Source of the DNA: a bacterium
Lineage (GTDB): Bacteria > Planctomycetota > UBA8108 > UBA1146
Reading direction: 5' to 3'
Assembly: GCA_029976805.1 (NCBI GenBank)
Contig: JAPOLY010000001.1
Location: forward strand, 57,240 to 121,239
DNA: 64,000 nt
In this document: positions 10,405 through 20,437 of the stretch, piece by piece
How positions within the stretch are numbered: the stretch's first letter is position 1
Layout: every line of letters begins with the position of its first letter
The notes under the pieces: generated by a model
What the model was told of the DNA's origin: nothing
Database searches by the model: none
The model's input: only the letters and a program-made list of their open reading frames with translations
Program-made: the position numbers and the translations under genes

Positions 10405-11931
10405 ATGGATCGCTCATTTCTGAAAACCCTGGGACTTCCTGAAAATCACTCGGGTGTCTTTTCTGATCAGTGGCTCGAGGGTGCTGGCGGGTCTTTGACC
10501 AGTCATTCACCGATCGACGGTTCTGCTCTCGGATCGGTGACTTGTGGGTCAATGGAAGATTACGAGGCCGTTGTTAAATCGACGCATCAGGCTTTTCTCG
10601 AGTGGCGCAACTGGCCTGCACCCCAGCGTGGTGAAGTGGTTCGGAGAATTGGTGAGGCGCTGAGAGACTACAAGCAGCCTTTGGGCGAGTTGGTTACTGC
10701 CGAGATGGGAAAGATTCTTCCGGAGGGACTCGGTGAGGTTCAGGAGATGATCGACATCGCAGATTTCTCCGTGGGACTGTCGAGGCAGTTGTACGGTTTG
10801 TCGATGCACTCCGAGAGACCCGGTCACCGCATGTATGAACAGTGGCATCCTTTGGGTGTGGTGGGCTGTATCACTGCATTCAACTTTCCTGTTGCCGTCT
10901 GGTCATGGAACGCCCTTGTCGCAGCGGTGTGTGGTGATGCGGTCATCTGGAAACCCTCTCCGGCGACCGCTTTGTGTGCTGTGGCGACGCATCGCATCGC
11001 TCAGGCAGTTCTCGATGACATGAAGGCTCCGCCGATTTTCGGTCTGATCGTCGGGGACGCAGATCCCGTCGGTGAGGCGATGATTGCCGATCGCCGATTG
11101 CCGCTGATCAGTGCCACCGGTTCTTGCCGAATGGGACGCAGGGTTGCCGAAGTAGTGGGACAGCGTCTGGGTCGCAGCCTTTTGGAGCTGGGTGGAAACA
11201 ACGGCATCATCGTCACCGAGAACGCAGACCTCGATCTGGTCACCCGGGCAGTTCTCTTTGGAGCCTGTGGAACCTCGGGTCAGCGTTGCACGACCACTCG
11301 ACGTCTCTTCATGCATGAGAGCATTGCCGATGAACTCGAATCGAGACTGCTGGATGCTTACCAGCAAGTCACCATCGGCAACCCGCTGGATGAAGGGGTG
11401 CTGATGGGGCCCCTGATCAATGAGCAGGCAGTGGACGGAATGCTCACTGCTCTCGAGCATGCGAAAGCCCAGGGCGGCGAGGTGATTTTGGGTGGGGATC
11501 GTCATCAAGGTGATGCACCGGCAGGGGGGCATTACGTTCAGCCGGCCCTCGTCCGCGCGAAGCATGACATGCCCATCGTTCACGAAGAAACTTTTGCACC
11601 TGTTCTTTACCTGATGCGCTATTCGGATCTGGACGAGGTCATCAGTTGGCACAATGAAGTTCCGCAGGGTCTTTCCAGTGCCATCTTTACCCGGGATGTT
11701 CAGGAATCTGAGAGATTCCTCTCTGCGGCGGGGTCTGACTGCGGTATTGCCAACGTCAATATCGGTACCAGCGGTGCAGAGATCGGTGGAGCATTCGGAG
11801 GAGAGAAGGACACCGGTGGTGGTCGCGAATCGGGATCCGACTCGTGGAAGGCCTACATGCGTCGCCAAACTTGCACCATCAACTATTCGAAAGAGTTGCC
11901 TCTGGCTCAGGGGATCCAGTTTGGCTCCTGA
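10405..11931 (+). CDS. Aldehyde dehydrogenase, ALDH7 / alpha-aminoadipate-semialdehyde dehydrogenase-like
   Basis: ITAFNFPVAVWSWN, KPSPATAL, LELGGNNGI, GQRCTTTRR, EETFAPVLY motifs; antiquitin-like N-terminus. Confidence 0.85.
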   Translation: MDRSFLKTLGLPENHSGVFSDQWLEGAGGSLTSHSPIDGSALGSVTCGSMEDYEAVVKSTHQAFLEWRNWPAPQRGEVVRRIGEALRDYKQPLGELVTAEMGKILPEGLGEVQEMIDIADFSVGLSRQLYGLSMHSERPGHRMYEQWHPLGVVGCITAFNFPVAVWSWNALVAAVCGDAVIWKPSPATALCAVATHRIAQAVLDDMKAPPIFGLIVGDADPVGEAMIADRRLPLISATGSCRMGRRVAEVVGQRLGRSLLELGGNNGIIVTENADLDLVTRAVLFGACGTSGQRCTTTRRLFMHESIADELESRLLDAYQQVTIGNPLDEGVLMGPLINEQAVDGMLTALEHAKAQGGEVILGGDRHQGDAPAGGHYVQPALVRAKHDMPIVHEETFAPVLYLMRYSDLDEVISWHNEVPQGLSSAIFTRDVQESERFLSAAGSDCGIANVNIGTSGAEIGGAFGGEKDTGGGRESGSDSWKAYMRRQTCTINYSKELPLAQGIQFGS

Positions 11932-11982
11932 TTCCTGAAACGAACCGGATAACCTGTGGCTTGAGGGGGGAGAAGAAGATCG

Positions 11983-12930
11983 ATGTTTGATCGCGGTGGT
12001 TTGAAGCTGGGAACCGTTGATGGCATCACCATCCGCATCCATTGGATTTTTCTCCTTTGGGGACTTTTTGAATGGATGACTCTCTCCCGCAGCGCACCGG
12101 GAACAGATGCTTCCGCGGGGGAATCTCTCGCTTCAGGAAGTACCGTGATCTACTACCTGGTTTTTCTGTTCGCCTCGGTATTCCTGCATGAAATGGGACA
12201 TTGCCGTGCGGCGAGAAGGGTCGGCGGGAATGCCAGTGAAGTGTTGCTGTGGCCCCTGGGTGGGCTGGCAACCGTGGATATCCCTGACAGACCTGCGAAC
12301 CATTTGGCAGTAGCGATCGGTGGGCCGGTCGTCAATCTGGTTCTGTGGCTGATTCTTTTGCCATTGGCCATCTTTACCGGAGATGGAGTGGGTTCTTTCT
12401 TCCTGCGCATGCCCGTTTCTGATCCGCTTTCCATCGCTGCGGCAGTCAATCTGGACCTGCTGATTTTCAACCTGCTTCCTGCTTTCCCCCTCGATGGGGG
12501 CAGGATTCTTCACTCCATCGTCTGGTCGCGTCAGGGTGAATGGAGAGCTCACAAAACCATGATCACTTCGGGCAGGGTCGTCTCCCTGGCACTCTTGCTG
12601 ATCTGGTTGACCGTGGATGGTGCGAGTGGTTTTTTGCTGGCGATGGCTCTCATGATTTTTGCCCAGAGTTATGTGATGTCCCGGGCGGACCGTGAAGATG
12701 AGAGTGAATGGTGGCAGGGATCTTCCGAGCCAAAGCAAAGTTGGTGGGAGCAGCAAAAGCAGCGATTCCAGGAGCAACAGGATCAGAAACAGGCTCTCGA
12801 GGAATCACGAAAGAGATCCCGGGTTGATGAGCTGCTTGGGAAAGTGTCTCGGGAGGGAATCGAATCCCTGACCCCTGAAGAAAGAAAGTTTCTGGAGCAA
12901 GTCAGTCGCGAGTACGACCAGCGGGACTGA
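11983..12930 (+). CDS. M50 family site-2-type membrane metalloprotease
   Basis: VFLHEMGHCRAARR (HExxH) and NLLPAFPLDGGRIL motifs plus TM segments. Confidence 0.88.
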   Translation: MFDRGGLKLGTVDGITIRIHWIFLLWGLFEWMTLSRSAPGTDASAGESLASGSTVIYYLVFLFASVFLHEMGHCRAARRVGGNASEVLLWPLGGLATVDIPDRPANHLAVAIGGPVVNLVLWLILLPLAIFTGDGVGSFFLRMPVSDPLSIAAAVNLDLLIFNLLPAFPLDGGRILHSIVWSRQGEWRAHKTMITSGRVVSLALLLIWLTVDGASGFLLAMALMIFAQSYVMSRADREDESEWWQGSSEPKQSWWEQQKQRFQEQQDQKQALEESRKRSRVDELLGKVSREGIESLTPEERKFLEQVSREYDQRD

Positions 12931-14728
12931 CCCGGGGCAACTCGGCATCCTGATGTTGCAGCCACTTTTGCACCTCTTCCGGATCGTGATGAAGATCTTC
13001 CAGTAAAGCGAGAATGGCTGTCCATTTGCCATCAAATCTCAGTTCACCCTGTGATCTGGCCAGTGCGAGCCACGATTCAGCAGCAACCTTGCCTGCAAGT
13101 CGGCCCCTTCTCGGAGGCTCGGCCCCTTCACCGCGTAGCCAACGCCACGCCGCTTCAGGAGATTGGGGAAGGTGCGGCAGGGAGATCTGATTCCACATGG
13201 GCAAGTCTGAAGCGATCGGTTGTTGATCTCCTCGGATTTCAAACCAGAGAGCCTGCGGTTGAACCTGATAGTTGCTGGCAAGGGAGTGTGAGAGTCCCTG
13301 AGGCAAGAAGACCAGCGGGCGCTGAAGGGTATTTAACTCCCGCAGGGTATCCAGAACATCTTCCTTTTTCGTATCAGTAGGCAGTCCGAGTCTGACGGGA
13401 AGAATTTCTCCCCGAGGATCGAGAAGCGTGACATCCGGACGAATCTTTTCGAGCCACTGAATTGCTTCCAGAGCAATCCCCTGATCTCTGCCCCCCGTTA
13501 CCACCAATGACTCAGAAGGAACGGTATTCAAAACAGAGATTCCCCATTGCCGTACCAATTCCGAGGAGGGTTTCCATAAGGGCGGGGTCACCAGAAAAGG
13601 AATCGTGGCGGAGATCAAGATCGAGCTCAGGGAAACGAGCAACTTTTTCGATGGTTGGAAACGTGCCAGTGATCGGTGTGCCAGTGTCAGGGTCCAGCTA
13701 CAAAAAATGGCCGCTGGAAGTGCACTGAAAAGCGAAAACGGATCCAGGTCAGCGACTTTGGTTGGATCGGCACCGGGAAGCGACGCGGGAGCGATGAAGG
13801 CTCCGCTGGTGATGATCACCAGCAACAGTGCAACGTCTCCGGGTCGACGGAGGAGGGCCCAGATCAATCCGGGAAGGGCGAATCCCGCAGCGATCAGACC
13901 CCATTCCCGTGTGGACAGGACCAGTACCTCTATGGAAGGGGTTGAGATTTGCTGAAGGGACATGAGCCAGCCTTCAGAAAAAGAGGTCCACGTATTCGAG
14001 AGAGTGGGAAGGGGAGCAGTGCCCTGCAGGACATGGCCCAGCAGCAAGGACGAAAAGAGACCGGTCAGCAGGCCCAAGAGGATTGCGATCCAGCCTCGCG
14101 AGCGAACTCCCCGAATTCCCCGATCGAAGAGCATGGTTGCGAGTGAATAGATCAAGACTGGCAACATCGCGGGACCCAGTGCGACTGCAATCCCAAAGGT
14201 GAGGCCGACAAAAAACACTCCTCGTCCCGCCTCCGCCCTGACCTGATCAGTCGTAGCCAGAAGGATGGCACCACTGAGAAACATGAGCGGCAATTCTCCA
14301 CCTTCGACAACAAGGCTGCAAAGGCCGGGGGAGAGACCGATGATCAAGGCAGTGGGAATCACGGTCGACCGCGAGGCGTCGAGTTGGCGCATCCAGCAAA
14401 CGAGAACCGCGAATGCCAAACAGACTTCAGTGATCTCCAGAAATTTTGCGGAGAATGCGACAGGGAAGAGCAGGGTCAGGAAGCTTAGTAACCCCGATTG
14501 AACTGAAGCAGCGACAGATTGTGAAGAATGGGACGTCCAGTAAGAGGCGATCAATTCAGCGGTCGGTGTGGTCTCTGGTCCCAGAGGAACCAGCAGCCAG
14601 TAAAAAATGGCCAAAAGGAAAAAGATCAAACCTCCCCGAGCGACTGCGATGCGACCCGCCGGCAAGGCAGTTTGACGCCAGGTCGAACCCTCGACGAGAG
14701 TCAATCTTTCCTGATCCGCAGACCTCAT
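12902..14728 (-). CDS. Polytopic membrane protein, possibly DUF2723/glycosyltransferase-like
   Basis: Start ATG 14728 overlaps the upstream ubiA-like stop (ATGA); many TM segments followed by a soluble C-terminal part. Confidence 0.65.
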   Translation of the reverse strand: MRSADQERLTLVEGSTWRQTALPAGRIAVARGGLIFFLLAIFYWLLVPLGPETTPTAELIASYWTSHSSQSVAASVQSGLLSFLTLLFPVAFSAKFLEITEVCLAFAVLVCWMRQLDASRSTVIPTALIIGLSPGLCSLVVEGGELPLMFLSGAILLATTDQVRAEAGRGVFFVGLTFGIAVALGPAMLPVLIYSLATMLFDRGIRGVRSRGWIAILLGLLTGLFSSLLLGHVLQGTAPLPTLSNTWTSFSEGWLMSLQQISTPSIEVLVLSTREWGLIAAGFALPGLIWALLRRPGDVALLLVIITSGAFIAPASLPGADPTKVADLDPFSLFSALPAAIFCSWTLTLAHRSLARFQPSKKLLVSLSSILISATIPFLVTPPLWKPSSELVRQWGISVLNTVPSESLVVTGGRDQGIALEAIQWLEKIRPDVTLLDPRGEILPVRLGLPTDTKKEDVLDTLRELNTLQRPLVFLPQGLSHSLASNYQVQPQALWFEIRGDQQPIASDLPMWNQISLPHLPQSPEAAWRWLRGEGAEPPRRGRLAGKVAAESWLALARSQGELRFDGKWTAILALLEDLHHDPEEVQKWLQHQDAELPRVSPAGRTRD

Positions 14729-15633
14729 AGGTATACTTCTACAGCCATGCACAGCATGAAGATGAAGCTGATGGCGATATTGAACTCGAGAAGAGCGTTC
14801 TCTATCCGCTTCAATTCTCGATACTCGGATCTGATGCGCAGGTGTCCGATACACAGAAGGGTAGCGGTCAGAAGAGTGGCGATAAGTACAGGCAGAGATC
14901 GATCCAGTTCAAGGTAAAGCAGTCCCATCAGGATGATCATTACCAAATGGAATGATCGTGAAATGATCAGGGATTTTGCGATCCCGAAACGTGCAGGAAT
15001 GCTATTGAGAGACTGTTCTTTATCCACTTCCACATCCTGACATGAATACACGATGTCGAATCCAGCACTCCAGAAAAGTACGGCGGTTCCAAGGAGCCAG
15101 GGTAAGGGATCTGCGAGGTCTCCGGTCAGAACCAGCCATGCACCCACAGGTGCCAGACCCAGTCCGATTCCGAGAACTGCATGACAAAGCCATGTCAGCC
15201 TCTTGGTGTAGGAATATCCGAGGACGACGAGCAGGACGATGGGTGAGAGGAGTAACGCCTGATCACCGATCCATGCGCAGGTTGCAACGAAACCGAAGAT
15301 GGAAATCACGGTTGCGGTCAATACCTGGCCCGCAGTTAGACGGCCCGCTGGAATAGAGCGATTCTCGGTTCTCGGGTTTTTCCCATCGATATCGCGATCA
15401 GCCCAGCGATTGAAAGACATGGCAGAGGTTCTTGCGAACGCGATAGCCAATACAACCTGAAGAAAAGGCGTCCAACCGGAAGCAAGAAGATGGGAATCCT
15501 GAAGCGAAACCGCAAGAAATGCGGCCCCGATGGCAAACGGCAAGGCAAACAGGGTATGGCTGATTTTGATCATCTCACCAAACTCAAAGAGTTGGTTGAG
15601 AAATCCTGCAGTCGCCTTGCTGTCGGGATTCAT
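14725..15633 (-). CDS. ubiA: UbiA-family prenyltransferase (UbiA/MqnP-like)
   Basis: NRWADRDIDGKNPRTENRSIPAGRL and DIVYSCQDVEVDKEQSLNSIPARFG motifs. Confidence 0.88.
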   Translation of the reverse strand: MNPDSKATAGFLNQLFEFGEMIKISHTLFALPFAIGAAFLAVSLQDSHLLASGWTPFLQVVLAIAFARTSAMSFNRWADRDIDGKNPRTENRSIPAGRLTAGQVLTATVISIFGFVATCAWIGDQALLLSPIVLLVVLGYSYTKRLTWLCHAVLGIGLGLAPVGAWLVLTGDLADPLPWLLGTAVLFWSAGFDIVYSCQDVEVDKEQSLNSIPARFGIAKSLIISRSFHLVMIILMGLLYLELDRSLPVLIATLLTATLLCIGHLRIRSEYRELKRIENALLEFNIAISFIFMLCMAVEVYL

Positions 15634-16247
15634 CGTTCGCTGCCCCAGCGGTGGAAGAGTTCATTATCCACGCCAAGATGATCAAGAATCCGACTGACGA
15701 CATAGTCGACCTGTTCGATCACACTGTCTCCCGGGTGTTGATAGAAAGTCAGTACCGGGGGCACGATGGTTGCTCCAGCCTTTGTCAGGGTCAGCATGTT
15801 TTGCAGATGGATCTGGTTCAGCGGTGCCTCCCGCGGACAGATAACCAGGGGTCTGCCTTCTTTGAGCATGACTTCAGCAGCACGCTTGATCAAATTGTCG
15901 GAGATACCATGAGCGACACTTGCCACTGTGGTCATGGCACAGGGGACGATCGCCATGCCGTCGATGGGGGCGGTGCCGCTGGCAAAGGGTGCGTAAAAGT
16001 TCTTTTCGCCCCATTCCGTGAGGTTTTCATGTTCCATATCTGCAAAAAGGGTTCGTGTTCCTGCTGGAATATTCATTTCATCATGTGTGACCAGTTTGCC
16101 TGTTTTGGAGGCGACGAGGTGCACAGCATTTCCTGATTCGAGAAGAAAACGCACCAGACGTTCAGCGATAATCGATCCACTCGCACCACTGACTCCGATA
16201 ACGAACTCGCGACGTTTTGCCTGAGGCTGGTTTTCACTGTTGCTCAT
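15630..16247 (-). CDS. ubiX: UbiX-family flavin prenyltransferase (UbiX/MqnM-like)
   Basis: GVSGASGSIIAERLVRFL, IVPCAMTTVASVAHGISDNLIKRAAEVMLKEGRPLVICPREAPL. Confidence 0.9.
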   Translation of the reverse strand: MSNSENQPQAKRREFVIGVSGASGSIIAERLVRFLLESGNAVHLVASKTGKLVTHDEMNIPAGTRTLFADMEHENLTEWGEKNFYAPFASGTAPIDGMAIVPCAMTTVASVAHGISDNLIKRAAEVMLKEGRPLVICPREAPLNQIHLQNMLTLTKAGATIVPPVLTFYQHPGDSVIEQVDYVVSRILDHLGVDNELFHRWGSER

Positions 16248-17143
16248 GATGGTTGATTCCTGTTCACGCTTTTCGAAGAAGTGGAGTCGGGTTCAAGGTC
16301 TGCTGATTCGGGGCATTGATCATGGAGTCCGCCTCCCGATTCGATCCATGCCCGGACCGCCTCAATACGATTTGACTGGTGGATTTCGAGATCCCTGCGA
16401 ATCGTCTCAAGGTCCCCGCGAATCCAGAATTTGCGGGTTTGTGGAGTCACTACCGTTTCAGATACTGATCCAATGAGCACTCCTGTGTATCGCAAGATGT
16501 TTGCGAGCGATTGAGCTGCACGTTGTTCGACAAGATCGAGGAAGACAGTGCTGCGGTCCATTGACCAACATAGATCTTCCTGGCCGAGGAGAAAAAGTTT
16601 TGGCTGAGGGTTCCGAATAGGGGCTTCGGATATTTTTTCGAGGAGATCCCCTGCCGGTGTCCCAGGCAGCATCACTTCAGCGAGACTCCTCATCACCCGG
16701 TCGCGCTGTTGGGTATGGTTTTCAATTTCAGGGTCGTCATCCTCAGCAGAAAGGCTCATGTCGATGGCGCGAATTGAAGACAGTGGAATCCAGCGGGAAT
16801 CGGTAGGGGTCACCAGTTCGATTCGATCGTCCTCAAGTCGAGTGCGAATTGTACGCCGGACTTTGAGACGTGTGGATTCGAGTGGACCCGTAAACTTGCG
16901 AGCATGGAAACCGAGCCCGGAGACGGACTCGATGATCTTGGTCGCCGCATCGTTGTCACCACCACGGAGTAACCAACCTCCGCAGTGCTTGAGTCGGTAG
17001 GTTTCGTCAAAGAGAACCCTGCCCAGTGCAGGTGCAAAAGTTTTTGCCAGCAATCCGGCGTCTGTATCGATACCCGGAGGGGCGACGACATGGTGTTGCC
17101 CCTGCGTATCGTGTTGTCCCTGTTTGTCTGATTCGTTGTTCAT
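16244..17143 (-). CDS. Hypothetical protein inside the quinone operon
   Basis: 299-aa ORF with 4-bp ATGA-type overlaps to both neighbours; no family recognised. Confidence 0.75.
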   Translation of the reverse strand: MNNESDKQGQHDTQGQHHVVAPPGIDTDAGLLAKTFAPALGRVLFDETYRLKHCGGWLLRGGDNDAATKIIESVSGLGFHARKFTGPLESTRLKVRRTIRTRLEDDRIELVTPTDSRWIPLSSIRAIDMSLSAEDDDPEIENHTQQRDRVMRSLAEVMLPGTPAGDLLEKISEAPIRNPQPKLFLLGQEDLCWSMDRSTVFLDLVEQRAAQSLANILRYTGVLIGSVSETVVTPQTRKFWIRGDLETIRRDLEIHQSNRIEAVRAWIESGGGLHDQCPESADLEPDSTSSKSVNRNQPS

Positions 17144-17940
17144 CCCTTAACCGCCTCATGGACCGCCACGTTTCCAGGGAACAGGGGTTTCCAACGAACC
17201 GCATGGAAGGGTGTCATCCGGATGATTTCTGCAAAGCGATCACCATCCGGCCAATCTTTGACCGATTCATCGAGATAACTGTAGGCCTTGACGCGGGAGC
17301 CGGAGAGGAGGTTTCCCAATGCAGGAAGAATCGTGCCCTGATACCAATCAGAAAATGGCCTCAACAGACGGTTCGTCATCGGTGTGAACTCGAGGATCAT
17401 CAAGCGGCCACCCGGTTTCAGAACCCTTGAAAGTTCCCTGAGGCCTGCCGGCAAATCGGAAACATTACGCATACCAAAGCCGACCATCGCACCGTCAAAA
17501 GTATTGTCCTTGAATGGCAGTCTCAGTGTGTCTGCCTGGACGAGACGTGGGCCTCTGGCTGACCCTGACTTGTTTCTCCTTTTTCGATCGCCATTGAGAA
17601 GCATCTGCATCGAAAAATCACTGCCGATGACTTCGACCTCCGGTTCTGCCTTGATTGCAGCCATCGAAAGGTCACCTGTTCCACAACAGGCATCGAGCAC
17701 TTTGTGACCGGGTTTCAATCTCAGGGATTGAACCGCTTTGTATCGCCACCAGATGTCGATGTTGAAGGACAGGATTCGGTTCAGAAGGTCATACCTCGGG
17801 GCGATCTCGTCGAAGAGACCTTGTATCTTTTTTCCCGGTTTGTCGAGAAAGGGGTGAGAGGTATCCGTAGCAAGGTCGGCGGACGCTGAGTCCGGAGCGT
17901 CGGAAGTTGAGGGAGCAGAGGAGGAGTCAGAAGTGTTCAT
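17140..17940 (-). CDS. ubiE: UbiE/MenG demethylmenaquinone methyltransferase
   Basis: VLDACCGTGDLSMAAIKAEPEVEVIGSDFSMQML; FDGAMVGFGMRNVSDLPAGLRELSRVLKPGGRLMILEFTP. Confidence 0.93.
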   Translation of the reverse strand: MNTSDSSSAPSTSDAPDSASADLATDTSHPFLDKPGKKIQGLFDEIAPRYDLLNRILSFNIDIWWRYKAVQSLRLKPGHKVLDACCGTGDLSMAAIKAEPEVEVIGSDFSMQMLLNGDRKRRNKSGSARGPRLVQADTLRLPFKDNTFDGAMVGFGMRNVSDLPAGLRELSRVLKPGGRLMILEFTPMTNRLLRPFSDWYQGTILPALGNLLSGSRVKAYSYLDESVKDWPDGDRFAEIIRMTPFHAVRWKPLFPGNVAVHEAVKG

Positions 17941-18201
17941 CGAAGCGGTTCTTCCTTCTCTGGTCGTCCACGAAAAAAATCTCGGATTTACTCTTCCGAA
18001 GACATTGAATCTCTCGGTGCTGCAAGATCACAGTTATCCATCTTGTGACTGAAGTCCCCTGCAGGCAAGCGGATGGGAGCTTGAGGAGCATGGTTGATGG
18101 CCGTTTTGGGTGTTAGATTGCTCTCTCTGCCGGCATGCGTTCCCGAGTGAATCGGCATTTGGGCAGATGGATGTTCGGCTTGGCAGCAACCGGGAGGTGT
18201 C

Positions 18202-19149
18202 ATGATTCCCAAAGTTCAAATCGTCAATGCTGGTGGTTCCAGAGAGACCCGGTTTGCCCCTCTCCCCCGGCTGTCGAAAGTGACCTCAGTCAGTCTTCTT
18301 TCGGCGATTTTTCTTTTGGTATTCTTTTTCACTGCAACGGATCTTCATGCCGTTTCAGATGAAGGGGAAGTGAAATGGAGCCGCCCGGGACAAGCACTGG
18401 ATCAATCGCTGGAGAATTTGTTTCCTGTGATCGTCGTACTTGCTTTGGAATCAGACGAGGAAACTGCGGACAAGGTGGCCAAAGTTCTCGAGGAATCCTC
18501 GGTGAAGAAATTATTGTCGGATGTGGTACTTCTCCGAGATAGATGGATCAAAACCGAGAAGGGTTGGCAATGGACGAAGTTGCCATCAAATCTGGACTCT
18601 GGACAACGCAAATCCGAGATCGCCTCACGCCAAATGCTGGAGCGACTGATCGTTGCCTCAGGAGGAAAAAGTGTGGTGGCGATTTTCGATCCGTATCTGC
18701 AAAAGGGAACGATGCTCACACCGTCAAAATTGAGGGCATCCAATGTTCGCAAGGCGATTCGCGCGACGACGAAAATTTGTGATGGATTTCGCCGTTCCAG
18801 GGAACTTGCAGGTAAGCTCCTCGATAAAGCACAAATGCAGGTTCAAGACATGCAAAATGCTTCAGCATTGAGAACCCTGGCCGGTCTTGAACGATTCAGA
18901 TTTCCAGACAATGAACCCCTGCTGAAGAGAAGGGCAAAGTTGCTGGAATTACTGGAGGAGCGTTGGAAAAAAGCCCGTTTCGAAGCGCGAGAAATGGAAA
19001 GATCCAATCGATTGGCCGCTGCAGCCGCCCGACTTGAGGAGATTCTCAAGGAGTTCCCCTATCCCGAGTGGGAAAAAGAAATCCGCGAAGACATCGGCAG
19101 GGTCTGGCGCCGTATACAGGGTCCCGGTGGAGGAACTCCCAACAGATGA
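18202..19149 (+). CDS. Hypothetical exported/membrane-anchored protein, upstream of and overlapping murQ
   Basis: Hydrophobic segment SLLSAIFLLVFFFTATDLHA; coiled-coil-like C-terminal part; stop overlaps the murQ start (ATGA at 19146). Confidence 0.7.
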   Translation: MIPKVQIVNAGGSRETRFAPLPRLSKVTSVSLLSAIFLLVFFFTATDLHAVSDEGEVKWSRPGQALDQSLENLFPVIVVLALESDEETADKVAKVLEESSVKKLLSDVVLLRDRWIKTEKGWQWTKLPSNLDSGQRKSEIASRQMLERLIVASGGKSVVAIFDPYLQKGTMLTPSKLRASNVRKAIRATTKICDGFRRSRELAGKLLDKAQMQVQDMQNASALRTLAGLERFRFPDNEPLLKRRAKLLELLEERWKKARFEAREMERSNRLAAAAARLEEILKEFPYPEWEKEIREDIGRVWRRIQGPGGGTPNR

Positions 19150-20111
19150 ACCACTCTCAAAATGACCCTGATTCTCCGACAGAGGAGGTGGATCCCGGTG
19201 CTTCGAAAATCAACAGTGCTGAGGCATGTTGGAATCATTTCGAAGAGCAGGAGTCGAAGGTGTTGGACGCCATCACTTCATGCCGGGAATCTGCACTGGA
19301 GGCTTCCCGTTGGTGGGCACAAACACTTGGCGGGACCGGTCGGATCATCGGTATGGGAGCCGGAACCAGTGGCCGCCTGATCCAATTGGAAATGGCCGAG
19401 TGGGGCCCCACTTTTTCCGTAGCAGAGGAGCGTCGTCGGGCGTTGATTGCGGGTGGGGTGGAGGCATTGACGCGTGCAGTGGAAGGTGCAGAGGATGATG
19501 GCCCGGCAGGTCGTTCTGCCATTCAGGACTGTGAAGTGAGTGAGTCCGATTTGGTCCTTGGAATCTCTGCCTCCGGAGCCGCTGCCTATGTCAGGGAAGG
19601 CCTGTTGGAAGCGGATCGAAGAGGCGCACGGGTGATGCTGATGACGAGCAATCCGCATAGCGACTGGTTTTCATCCGAACAGGGGCTGCGGCTTCTTCTC
19701 GAGACCGGATCGGAGGCCGTGGCGGGATCCACTCGTCTGGGCGCAGCCACTGCAACGCATCGTCTTCTTCACAGGATTTCGACGATGGGAGCATTGCGAC
19801 TTGGCTGGATCTATCGCGGCAGAATGATCCGGATGCAGGTCACCAATGAGAAACTCGGTCGACGGGCACAGGCGATTGTGTCTGACCTGACAAACCTGTC
19901 AAAAGATCGTGCAATTGAACTTATCTCAATGGCTGAAAACGACTTGCGACTTGCAATCGTGACCGGGTGGCTCTCCGGTAATCTGGATTTTGCCCGAGAG
20001 GTCTTAAATGCTGCGAATGGCCATGTAGGGGTCATTGAAGAACATTTGGAGTCGATCAAGGGGACTTCCCCGCCCCCTGAAGAACTTGCAGCCCTGTTGG
20101 GGAAGCCCTAA
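19146..20111 (+). CDS. murQ: N-acetylmuramic acid 6-phosphate etherase
   Basis: GMGAGTSGRLI, GGVEALTRAVEGAEDD, LGISASGAAAYV, GSTRLGAATATHRLLHRIST motifs. Confidence 0.92.
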   Translation: MNHSQNDPDSPTEEVDPGASKINSAEACWNHFEEQESKVLDAITSCRESALEASRWWAQTLGGTGRIIGMGAGTSGRLIQLEMAEWGPTFSVAEERRRALIAGGVEALTRAVEGAEDDGPAGRSAIQDCEVSESDLVLGISASGAAAYVREGLLEADRRGARVMLMTSNPHSDWFSSEQGLRLLLETGSEAVAGSTRLGAATATHRLLHRISTMGALRLGWIYRGRMIRMQVTNEKLGRRAQAIVSDLTNLSKDRAIELISMAENDLRLAIVTGWLSGNLDFAREVLNAANGHVGVIEEHLESIKGTSPPPEELAALLGKP

Positions 20112-20171
20112 TTTTCACACCTTGGGCAGATCAAGCCGCAGGCTCTGTCCATAGAAGATGAAGATGAGGTT

Positions 20172-20420
20172 TTGACCATGAATACCCAGACCCCCGACCA
20201 TTCCCCTATGGAGAAGTCCGAGAGTACCCAGCCGGAAAACCCGCTGCGTCAAAATGTCATCGATCCCCTGATGGAGAATGCCCGTTCGATTTCCGGGCGT
20301 GCGGCAAGCGAGTTTTCCCAGGGGGCGGAGTTGATTCGTGCAAAGGTGATCCAGTCCGCAGAGGACTTGAAAAAATCAACCTTTGCTGATCATGTCTGCA
20401 ATCCGCCAAAGATGCTCTGA
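20172..20420 (+). CDS. Small hypothetical protein
   Basis: 82-aa ORF with coding-like composition between murQ and tatD; start may be 20178. Confidence 0.45.
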   Translation: MTMNTQTPDHSPMEKSESTQPENPLRQNVIDPLMENARSISGRAASEFSQGAELIRAKVIQSAEDLKKSTFADHVCNPPKML

Positions 20421-20437
20421 TCCACTGAACGGGTGAA

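Noticed and set aside
10903-12042. 379-aa minus-strand ORF
   Set aside because: Antisense to the well-supported aldehyde dehydrogenase; no recognisable domain.
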